NCBI RefSeq assembly: GCF_900566055.1
Contig: NZ_UPHQ01000037.1
Span: 1-45,109 of the forward strand
DNA from: Mycobacterium innocens
GTDB lineage: Bacteria; Actinomycetota; Actinomycetes; Mycobacteriales; Mycobacteriaceae
Length of the DNA: 45,109 bases
Reading direction: 5' to 3'
Every line of letters starts with the position of its first letter. Positions within the stretch are counted from its first letter, which is position 1. Below the pieces are notes generated by a model. That model was not told the DNA's origin. It searched no databases and worked only from the letters and a program-made list of their open reading frames with translations. The position numbers and the translations under genes are program-made. Of the stretch, positions 17,282-26,233 are shown piece by piece.

Positions 17282-17857
17282 ATGACAATTGAAGGGGAAC
17301 GTCTCGACGCGGTGGTTGCGGAGGCCGTGGCAGGAGACCGGAACGCACTTCGGGAGGTGCTGGAGACCATCCGTCCGATCGTGGTGCGATATTGCCGGGC
17401 GCGTGTCGGCACGATCGAGCGGAGTGGCCTCTCAGCAGACGATGTGGCACAGGAGGTGTGCTTGGCCACCATAACGGCGCTCCCGCGCTATCGGGACCGG
17501 GGACGCCCGTTCCTGGCCTTCCTCTACGGCATCGCGGCGCACAAGGTCGCGGACGCTCATCGTGCGGCCGGCCGTGACCTTGCGTACCCCGCCGAGTCGG
17601 TTCCGGACCGCCGATCGGCCGACGCCGGCCCCGAACAGCTTGCCATCGAGGCCGATTCGGTGACCCGGATGAACGAATTGCTAGAGATCTTGCCGGCCAA
17701 GCAACGGGAGATCCTCATCCTGCGCGTTGTCGTCGGCCTATCCGCCGAGGAGACCGCGGCCGCCGTCGGCAGTACGACGGGAGCGGTCCGGGTGGCCCAG
17801 CATCGTGCACTTCAGCGGCTCAAAGACGAAATTGTCGCGGCAGGTGACTATGCGTGA
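17282..17857 (+). CDS. sigD: ECF sigma factor SigD
   Basis: SigD directs RNA polymerase to a small regulon linked to stationary phase, the stringent response and resuscitation genes. The product matches M. tuberculosis SigD (Rv3414c) nearly throughout: region 2 around VVRYCRARVGTIERSGLSAD and FLAFLYGIAAHKVADAHRA, and region 4 around LPAKQREILILRVVVGLSAEE and the recognition helix GAVRVAQHRALQRLK. The annotated M. tuberculosis N-terminus cannot be used here because the frame has TGA at 17231. The start is therefore ATG 17282 (MTIEGERLD, 191 residues) or TTG 17264. The 3' end overlaps rsdA by 8 bp. Confidence 0.97.
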   Translation: MTIEGERLDAVVAEAVAGDRNALREVLETIRPIVVRYCRARVGTIERSGLSADDVAQEVCLATITALPRYRDRGRPFLAFLYGIAAHKVADAHRAAGRDLAYPAESVPDRRSADAGPEQLAIEADSVTRMNELLEILPAKQREILILRVVVGLSAEETAAAVGSTTGAVRVAQHRALQRLKDEIVAAGDYA

Positions 17858-18734
17858 TTCCGGTTTCGATCGGCCCGGCTTGGACGAACTGGCCGGCACC
17901 GAGCTACTCCTCGACGCGCTCGCCGGCCGCGCCGACGTCACCCTCGACGATCCACACGAAGATGCGCTGGCCGCCCTGCTGGGGCAGTGGCGCGACGATT
18001 TGCGGTGGCCACCGGCCAGTGCACTGGTGTCGCCCGATGAGGCCGTCGAGGCGCTGATCGAAGGAATCGCCGAGCGCCGGCGCTCTCGCCGCGCGCTGGC
18101 AGCGGTCGGGTCGGTGGCTGCGACGCTGCTCGCGCTCAGTGGGTTCGGTGCGCTGGTGGCCGATGCCCGCCCCGGCGATGCCCTCTACGGGTTGCACGCG
18201 ATGATGTTCAGCGAGCCGCGGGTCAGCGACGACCCAATTGTGTTGTCCGCCAAGGCCGACCTGGCCAAGGTCGAGCAATTGATCGCCCAGGGGCAGTGGG
18301 ACCAGGCCGAAACCCAGCTGGCCGAAGTCAGCAGCACCTTGCAGGCCGTCAACGACGGCAGCCGACGGCAGAACCTGCTGAACGAGTTGAACCAGCTGAA
18401 CACCAAGGTGGAAAAGCGCGATCCCAACGCGACTTTGCCACCGACCCCGTCGCCCCGGTCCGTGCTTTCCAGGGTCCTTGCCCCGAGTGACTCCCCGGTG
18501 ACCTCGTCGGCCCCGCCGGCTCCCGACACCGAGCCGGCAGCGACATCAGGGGCACCGGAATCGACGGCGCCGACCAGTCCGGTCACGTCCGAGATGTCCA
18601 CCGGTAGCCCGGCACCAACGTCGAAGCCGACGACCAGTCCGTCGCCGCCGCCGCCCACCAGCACGCCGGTGTCTCCGGCTGCGGGCCCAACGGAACCCGG
18701 CTCATCGCCGGCACCGGCCGGGGAGCCAGGCTAG
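17850..18734 (+). CDS. rsdA: Anti-sigma factor RsdA
   Basis: This is a 294-residue membrane anti-sigma factor that holds SigD inactive (Rv3413c family). The acidic N-terminal cytoplasmic part (about residues 1-75) contains the SigD-binding segment. One transmembrane helix lies near residues 82-102 (ALAAVGSVAATLLALSGFGA). Outside the membrane there is a short helical region followed by a long Pro/Ser/Thr tail. Release of SigD is known to involve proteolysis of RsdA. The start codon ATG lies inside the last codons of sigD, so the two are translationally coupled, which suits a sigma/anti-sigma pair made in fixed ratio. Confidence 0.95.
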   Translation: MRDSGFDRPGLDELAGTELLLDALAGRADVTLDDPHEDALAALLGQWRDDLRWPPASALVSPDEAVEALIEGIAERRRSRRALAAVGSVAATLLALSGFGALVADARPGDALYGLHAMMFSEPRVSDDPIVLSAKADLAKVEQLIAQGQWDQAETQLAEVSSTLQAVNDGSRRQNLLNELNQLNTKVEKRDPNATLPPTPSPRSVLSRVLAPSDSPVTSSAPPAPDTEPAATSGAPESTAPTSPVTSEMSTGSPAPTSKPTTSPSPPPPTSTPVSPAAGPTEPGSSPAPAGEPG

Positions 18735-18756
18735 AAGAAGCTAGCGGGCGGACCGC

Positions 18757-21018
<2,262 letters not shown>

Positions 21019-21027
21019 CGGCGCATC

Positions 21028-22155
21028 ATGGTCGAGATCGGCATGGGCCGCACGGCACGGCGCACCTACGAACTCAGTGACATCAGCATCGTCCCGTCGC
21101 GGCGGACCCGTTCGTCGAAAGACGTATCCACGGCATGGCAGCTTGACGCCTACCGGTTCGAGATCCCGCTGCTGGCACACCCGACGGATGCCCTGGTATC
21201 GCCGGAGTTCGCGATCGAACTGGGCCGGCTGGGCGGGCTGGCCGTGCTCAATGGCGAGGGACTGATCGGCCGGCATGCCGACGTCGAAACCAGGATCGCG
21301 CAACTTGTCGAGGCTGCCGAGAAGGAACCCGAATCATCGGCGGCGATTCGGCTGCTGCAGGAGCTGCATGCGGCCCCGTTGAACCCCGAGTTGCTCGGCG
21401 CCGCGGTGGTCCGCATCCGGGAAGCCGGGGTGATCACCGCGGTGCGGGTCAGTCCGCAAAACGCCCAGTCGCTGACCCCGGTGCTGCTGCAGGCCGGGAT
21501 CGATCTGCTGGTCATCCAGGGCACGATCGTCTCGGCCGAGCGGGTAGCCAGCGATGGGGAGCCGCTGAACCTGAAGACCTTCATCGCCGAGCTCGATATT
21601 CCGGTGGTCGCCGGCGGCGTGCAGGATCACCGCACGGCGCTGCACCTGATGCGCACCGGCGCCGCCGGCGTCATCGTGGGCTACGGCTCCACGCAGGGGG
21701 TGACCACGACCGACGAGGTACTGGGCATCAGCGTCCCGATGGCCACCGCGATCGCCGACGCCGCGGCCGCACGGCGCGAATACCTCGACGAGACCGGCGG
21801 CCGCTACGTGCACGTGCTGGCCGACGGCGACATCCACACCTCCGGTGAGCTGGCCAAGGCCATCGCCTGCGGGGCCGACGCGGTGGTGCTCGGCACGCCG
21901 TTGGCCGAGGCCGCCGAGGCGCTGGGCCAGGGATGGTTCTGGCCGGCCGCGGCGGCGCACCCGTCGTTGCCGCGCGGGGCGTTGCTGCAGATCGCGGTGG
22001 GTGAGCGGCCGCCGCTGGAACGGCTGCTCAACGGGCCGTCCGACGACCCGTTCGGCACCCTCAACCTGGTCGGCGGGTTACGCCGGTCGATGGCCAAGGC
22101 CGGTTATTGCGATCTCAAGGAGTTCCAGAAGGTCGGCCTGACGGTCGGCAGCTGA
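21028..22155 (+). CDS. guaB3: IMP dehydrogenase family protein GuaB3
   Basis: This 375-residue barrel protein has no CBS domains and matches Rv3410c. It keeps the phosphate-binding barrel loops (GAAGVIVGYGSTQGVTTTDE and CGADAVVLGTPLAEA). Where IMPDH has the catalytic Cys loop this protein has GYGSTQGVTT, so classic IMPDH chemistry is not expected. Members of the group have been described as having GMP reductase-like activity in some actinobacteria. The gene directly follows guaB2 and is closed by a large hairpin. Confidence 0.95.
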   Translation: MVEIGMGRTARRTYELSDISIVPSRRTRSSKDVSTAWQLDAYRFEIPLLAHPTDALVSPEFAIELGRLGGLAVLNGEGLIGRHADVETRIAQLVEAAEKEPESSAAIRLLQELHAAPLNPELLGAAVVRIREAGVITAVRVSPQNAQSLTPVLLQAGIDLLVIQGTIVSAERVASDGEPLNLKTFIAELDIPVVAGGVQDHRTALHLMRTGAAGVIVGYGSTQGVTTTDEVLGISVPMATAIADAAAARREYLDETGGRYVHVLADGDIHTSGELAKAIACGADAVVLGTPLAEAAEALGQGWFWPAAAAHPSLPRGALLQIAVGERPPLERLLNGPSDDPFGTLNLVGGLRRSMAKAGYCDLKEFQKVGLTVGS

Positions 22156-22160
22156 TTCGG

Positions 22161-22218
22161 CCAGCAGACGCAGAATCGCACGCGCGGGCCCCGCGCTGTG
22201 CGATTCTGCGTCTGCTGG
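22161..22218. terminator. Very long hairpin after guaB3
   Basis: Arms 22161-22181 and 22198-22218 are perfectly complementary over 21 bp (CCAGCAGACGCAGAATCGCAC). A further 6-bp inner stem (22182-22187 with 22191-22196) makes a near-continuous structure. It begins 5 bp after the guaB3 stop and serves convergent genes. Its length and sharply bounded symmetry also suit a dispersed palindromic repeat. Confidence 0.85.
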
Positions 22219-22241
22219 CGGACGGCTGGTCTACAGCTGAT

Positions 22242-22582
22242 TTACAGAGGCGTCAGTAACTCGACGTCGCGCCCTTCCCCGAGGGCGACTACTAGGGCGG
22301 CGTCAAAGGTGACCAGACGAACTCCCCGGCGGCGGGCCAGCGCCAGCAGGTGCGCGTCGGTCACCTGGCGGTGACCGCCGATCGCCGGCACGTCGCCGTC
22401 GACGAGCGACACGTCGTCGACCAGGAAGCGGTGACCATCGACGGTCCGCAACGCCGCCAGCACCCGGCGTGCGTCGGCGATGCCGATCGGGCTGGGCAGC
22501 ACCTTCGGGTTCGTCGACACCCGGATGAAGCGTGTGAATCCCACGCCAGCGCGACCAGGGCATTGACATCGAGCAGCGCCAC
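22242..22582 (-). pseudogene. VapC47-like PIN toxin, internal deletion
   Basis: VapC toxins are PIN-domain ribonucleases with four acidic residues. The N-terminal piece VALLDVNALVALAWDSH starts at GTG 22582 and carries the first Asp. The C-terminal piece, in another frame, runs from FIRVSTNPKVL through VTDAHLLALARRRGVRLVTFD to the stop at 22242. The segment normally joining them, which contains the conserved Glu, is missing: the sequence passes straight from WDSH coding into the GF-RVS block, probably by deletion between similar short sequences. The product cannot be an active toxin. The location between guaB3 and choD is that of Rv3408 (vapC47). Confidence 0.8.
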
Positions 22583-22589
22583 GGCCGGG

Positions 22590-22810
22590 TCAGTCCTCGT
22601 CGGCGGCGCGCCGAACCATCGGGCGTGATCGGCGGTGTGCGCCGGCCGGGACCCGGATCGCGGGCACTCGTCGTCGGTTTCGACGCGTGCGGGGGTCAGG
22701 CCGCGGCGCGCCAACTCGGAAATGACCGCGCCGAGCGATCGGCGCTGACTAACCGCAAGTTCACGGGCCGCGGCGACCACATCGTCGTCGATGTCCAGCG
22801 TCGTTCGCAC
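22590..22810 (-). pseudogene. VapB47-like antitoxin, several small indels
   Basis: The start GTG 22810 gives RTTLDIDDDVVAAARELAVSQ, a ribbon-helix-helix DNA-binding domain as in VapB antitoxins, which looks intact to about TPARVETDD. The toxin-binding C-terminus is scattered over other frames: VPAIRVPAG in one, PPITP in a second, and PMVRRAADED with its stop (22590-22592) in a third. At least three small insertions or deletions are needed to explain this. The DNA-binding half might still be made. The position matches Rv3407. Confidence 0.75.
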
Positions 22811-22925
22811 CAGATTGATGACAACGCATCAGCGCATCAAGGCCCCGGGCATCTCATCGGGCGCAGTGGCGCCCCTTGCCAGGGTGGGGTTAACAGGCCG
22901 ATGTAAAGAAGGTCATACTGCATCG

Positions 22926-24671
22926 ATGAAGCCGGATTACGACGTCCTGATTATCGGTTCAGGTTTTGGGGGCAGCGTCAGCGCGCTGAGGCTGACGGAG
23001 AAGGGCTACCGGGTAGGCGTGCTGGAGGCGGGCCGCCGGTTCTCCGACGAGGAGTTCGCCAAGACGTCCTGGGATCTGCGCAAGTTCTTGTGGGCACCCA
23101 GATTGGGTTGCTATGGCATCCAGCGCATCCACCCGCTGCGCAACGTGATGATCCTGGCCGGCGCCGGGGTGGGTGGCGGGTCGCTGAACTACGCCAACAC
23201 CCTGTACGTACCGCCGGAGCCGTTCTTCAAGGACCAGCAGTGGCAGCACATCAGTGACTGGCGCGACGAGCTGATGCCGCATTACGAGCAGGCGCAGCGG
23301 ATGCTGGGCGTGGTGAAAAACCCGACCTTCACCGACGCGGACCGCATCGTCAAGGAGGTCGCCGACGAGATGGGGTTCGGTGACACCTGGGTGCCCACGC
23401 CGGTCGGGGTGTTCTTCGGCCCCGACGGCACCAAGGCGCCGGGCAAGACCGTGCCCGACCCCTATTTCGGCGGCGCCGGGCCGGCCCGCACCGGCTGCAT
23501 CGAATGCGGTGAGTGCATGACCGGCTGCCGCCACGGCGCCAAGAACACATTGCTGAAGAACTACCTTGGGCTAGCGGAATCAGCTGGGGCGCAAGTGATT
23601 CCGATGACGACGGTGAAGGGCTTCGAACAGCGGGCCGACGGGCTGTGGGAGGTTCGCACCGTCCGCACCGGCAGTTGGGCGCGCCGCGACCGGCGCACCT
23701 TCACCGCCACGTACCTGATCTTGGCCGCGGGCACCTGGGGCACCCAGCATCTGCTGTTCAAGATGCGCGACAAAGGCAAGTTGCCCCGAATTTCCAAGCG
23801 CCTGGGCGTGCTGACCCGGACCAACTCCGAGTCGATTGTCGGCGCCGCACGGCTGAAGGTTTCCCCGGACCTGGACCTGACCCACGGGGTGGCGATCACG
23901 TCGTCGATTCATCCGACGCCGGATACCCACATCGAGCCGGTCCGCTACGGCAAGGGGTCCAACGCGATGGGTCTGCTGCAGACGCTGATGACCGACGGCG
24001 CGGACCCGGATGGTCCCCCCGGCAGCGCAGTGCCGCGCTGGAAGCAGCTGCTGGTGCAAGCCGGCGAGAGTCCGCGCAAGATGATCCGGCTGCTCAATCC
24101 CCGGCAGTGGAGCGAGCGGACCGTGATCGCGCTGGTGATGCAGCATCTGGACAACTCGATCACCACGTTCACCAAACGTGGGAAGCTCGGCATCCGCTGG
24201 TATTCCAGCAAGCAGGGACACGGCCAGCCGAACCCGACCTGGATCCCGATCGGCAACGAGGTCACCCGCCGCATCGCCGCCAAGATCGACGGGGTGGCCG
24301 GCGGCACCTGGGGCGAGCTGTTCAACATCCCGCTGACGGCGCACTTCCTCGGCGGCGCGGTGATCGGCGACGGCCCGGAGAACGGCGTCATCGACCCCTA
24401 TCACCGGGTCTACGGCTATCCGACACTGTTCGTCGTCGACGGTGCCGCGATCTCGGCGAACCTCGGTGTCAACCCGTCGCTGTCCATCGCCGCCCAGGCC
24501 GAGCGCGCCGCGTCGCTCTGGCCGAACAAGGGCCAAAACGACCAGCGGCCGCTGCAGGGGGATGCCTACCGCCGGCTGGATCCCATCGAGCCCGAGCACC
24601 CGGTGGTGCCCGCCGGCGCGCCGGGGGCGCTGCGGTGGCTGCCGGTCGATCCGGTCAGCAAGACAGGCTGA
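22926..24671 (+). CDS. choD: Cholesterol oxidase-like FAD enzyme ChoD
   Basis: This is a 581-residue GMC-type flavoprotein closely matching Rv3409c. The FAD-binding motif GSGFGGS is at residues 11-17 after VLIIG, LAGAGVGGGSLNYAN forms the second FAD contact, and the C-terminal VVDGAAISANLGVNPSLSIAAQAER holds the active-site region. A cysteine cluster CIECGECMTGC near residue 195 recalls ferredoxin-type iron-sulfur sites and is conserved in this mycobacterial group but not in secreted cholesterol oxidases. The M. tuberculosis protein has been linked to virulence, while its role as a true cholesterol oxidase is disputed. No signal peptide is present. Confidence 0.96.
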   Translation: MKPDYDVLIIGSGFGGSVSALRLTEKGYRVGVLEAGRRFSDEEFAKTSWDLRKFLWAPRLGCYGIQRIHPLRNVMILAGAGVGGGSLNYANTLYVPPEPFFKDQQWQHISDWRDELMPHYEQAQRMLGVVKNPTFTDADRIVKEVADEMGFGDTWVPTPVGVFFGPDGTKAPGKTVPDPYFGGAGPARTGCIECGECMTGCRHGAKNTLLKNYLGLAESAGAQVIPMTTVKGFEQRADGLWEVRTVRTGSWARRDRRTFTATYLILAAGTWGTQHLLFKMRDKGKLPRISKRLGVLTRTNSESIVGAARLKVSPDLDLTHGVAITSSIHPTPDTHIEPVRYGKGSNAMGLLQTLMTDGADPDGPPGSAVPRWKQLLVQAGESPRKMIRLLNPRQWSERTVIALVMQHLDNSITTFTKRGKLGIRWYSSKQGHGQPNPTWIPIGNEVTRRIAAKIDGVAGGTWGELFNIPLTAHFLGGAVIGDGPENGVIDPYHRVYGYPTLFVVDGAAISANLGVNPSLSIAAQAERAASLWPNKGQNDQRPLQGDAYRRLDPIEPEHPVVPAGAPGALRWLPVDPVSKTG

Positions 24672-24674
24672 TCA

Positions 24675-24692
24675 GCCGGCTCCTCAGCCGGC
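24675..24692. terminator. Small hairpin between convergent choD and sulfatase genes
   Basis: GCCGGCT (24675-24681) pairs with AGCCGGC (24686-24692) around a 4-nt loop, overlapping the minus-strand stop codon and 3 bp after the choD stop. It may serve both genes as a weak bidirectional terminator. Confidence 0.4.
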
Positions 24693-25574
24693 CAAAGCCA
24701 GCGGCGCGCCGCTGACCACGCGGCTGCGCCGGCCGTGCACGTCGACGGGCACGTCGCCCATCAGGGTGACCCGGTGCATCAGCCGGTGCTGGTCGTCGTA
24801 GTCGTCGATGGCCCGGTGCTGGGTTGCCCGGTTGTCCCAGATGGCCACATCGCCCGGCTCCCAGTTCCAGCGAATGGTGTTCTCCGGCGCGGTGATTCGT
24901 CGTTGCAGTAGTTCGAAGAGCACGCTTGACTCGTGGCTGTCCAAGCCGACGAAGTTGCGCACGAAGCTGCCGGCCAGCAGGGTGCGCTCACCGGTTTCCG
25001 GGTGCACCCGCACCACCGGATGCGCGGTCTGGAAATCGGGTTTCCGGAACGCCTGCCGGTGCGCCTGCTGGGCCTCGGTCAGTGGTTCGGCATGCAGGTA
25101 ATCGTGGCGGTTGGTGTGCAGCGCCCACAGGTTTTCAGCCAGGCACTTGAGCGGTTCGGGCAGCCCTTCGTAGGCCGCCGCGGTGTTGGCCCACAGTGTC
25201 GACCCGCCGTAGCCGGGCAGCGTGACCGCGCGCAGCACCGAGGCCGAGGGGTAGTTGGCGGCGAAGGTGACGTCGGTGTGCCAGCGGTTGGCCTTGCCGT
25301 ATTCGGAGTTGATCGGGGTGATGATCGGCGCGTTCTCGGCGGCCAGCATGGCCGCGGCCGGGTGCCCGATCGGCGCGCCCAGCAGGCCGGCGAACGCCAG
25401 CTGCTGCTGGTCGTCGAGGTGGCGCTGGCCGCGGAAGAAGATCACCTTGTGGGTCAGCAGTGCCTTGCGGATCTGGTCGACCGCGGCGGGAGCGAGGTCA
25501 GCGCCGAGGCGTACGCCGTCGACGCGGGCGCCGATACGGCTGCTCAGCTTCTGCACGGCTATCAGGTCTGTCAT
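24684..25574 (-). CDS. Fe(II)/2-oxoglutarate-dependent alkyl sulfatase, Rv3406-like
   Basis: This 296-residue dioxygenase belongs to the TauD family and matches Rv3406, a type II sulfatase that oxidatively cleaves alkyl sulfate esters to an aldehyde and sulfate. The iron triad is visible as RWHTDVTF (HxD) and [11 protein letters not shown] (distal His), with HRLMHRVTL carrying the Arg that binds 2-oxoglutarate. It supplies sulfur from sulfate esters. It is divergent from a TetR-type regulator, with two dyad operators in the 56-bp gap, so substrate-responsive repression is likely. Confidence 0.9.
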   Translation of the reverse strand: MTDLIAVQKLSSRIGARVDGVRLGADLAPAAVDQIRKALLTHKVIFFRGQRHLDDQQQLAFAGLLGAPIGHPAAAMLAAENAPIITPINSEYGKANRWHTDVTFAANYPSASVLRAVTLPGYGGSTLWANTAAAYEGLPEPLKCLAENLWALHTNRHDYLHAEPLTEAQQAHRQAFRKPDFQTAHPVVRVHPETGERTLLAGSFVRNFVGLDSHESSVLFELLQRRITAPENTIRWNWEPGDVAIWDNRATQHRAIDDYDDQHRLMHRVTLMGDVPVDVHGRRSRVVSGAPLALAG

Positions 25575-25595
25575 GCATGGCCCTTCGGAGACGGG

Positions 25596-25613
25596 TGTAG
25601 TCGGTTGACTACA
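25596..25613. promoter_or_regulatory. TetR operator 1
   Basis: The dyad TGTAGTC-GGTT-GACTACA lies 22 bp before the sulfatase start and would cover its promoter or early leader. The same half-site GTAGTC is used in operator 2, with dyad centres about 26 bp apart. Confidence 0.85.
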
Positions 25614-25622
25614 TGGGGTAGC

Positions 25623-25638
25623 GTAGTCGAGTGACTAC
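25623..25638. promoter_or_regulatory. TetR operator 2, overlapping the regulator's start codon
   Basis: The dyad GTAGTC-GAGT-GACTAC spans the GTG start of the TetR gene at 25631. Bound repressor here would block its own transcription. Together the two operators explain joint control of the divergent pair. Confidence 0.85.
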
Positions 25639-26197
25639 ACAAACGGCAAGCGGTCGCCGGGCCACGCCCACCGGGCGCGACGAGGTGGCCGCCGCAGTCC
25701 TGGAGGCCGCCGCCGACCTGTTCGCCGAGCGCGGCCCGGCCGCCACCTCGATCCGCGACATCGCCGCCCGATCGAAGGTCAACCACGGGCTGGTGTTTCG
25801 GCATTTCGGGACCAAGGACCAACTCGTCGGCGCCGTGCTGAACCACCTGGGCGCCAAGCTCACCGAGCTGCTGCACTCCGGGGCGTCCACCGAGGTTGTC
25901 GACCGCGCGCTCGACCGGCAGATGCGGGTGTGGGCCCGTACGCTGCTCGACGGGTATTCGGCCGAGCAGCTACAGACCCGCTTCCCCAACGTCGCCGAAC
26001 TGCTGGACTACGTGCGGACCCGCCACCGCGACGACTCCAGAGCGCGGCTGGCGGTCGCCAATTACATGGCGCTGCAACTGGGTTGGCGGCTGTTCGAACC
26101 CATGCTGCGCTCGGCGACCGGACTCGACGAGTTGCCGCCGGCCGAACTGCGGCAGGCGGTGATCGCCGAGGCCGCCCGGATACTCGAACCGCACTGA
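25631..26197 (+). CDS. TetR-family repressor, Rv3405c-like
   Basis: This is a 188-residue TetR-type regulator. The N-terminal helix-turn-helix runs over [21 protein letters not shown] and the recognition helix [16 protein letters not shown]; the rest is the helical ligand-binding and dimerisation domain. It matches Rv3405c, which has been described as the repressor of the adjacent Rv3406. Start GTG 25631 lies within its own operator, which means the mRNA may be leaderless or nearly so. In M. tuberculosis sugar-modification genes (Rv3402c-Rv3404c) separate it from Rv3401; they are absent here. Confidence 0.9.
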   Translation: MTTQTASGRRATPTGRDEVAAAVLEAAADLFAERGPAATSIRDIAARSKVNHGLVFRHFGTKDQLVGAVLNHLGAKLTELLHSGASTEVVDRALDRQMRVWARTLLDGYSAEQLQTRFPNVAELLDYVRTRHRDDSRARLAVANYMALQLGWRLFEPMLRSATGLDELPPAELRQAVIAEAARILEPH

Positions 26198-26233
26198 CGC
26201 GCCACGTCCCCGGGCGTCGCGGCCGTGTCGGTG

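Noticed and set aside
22926..24671. A classical secreted cholesterol oxidase
   Set aside because: There is no signal peptide and the protein has the ferredoxin-like cysteine cluster of the ChoD group, so the true substrate should not be assumed.
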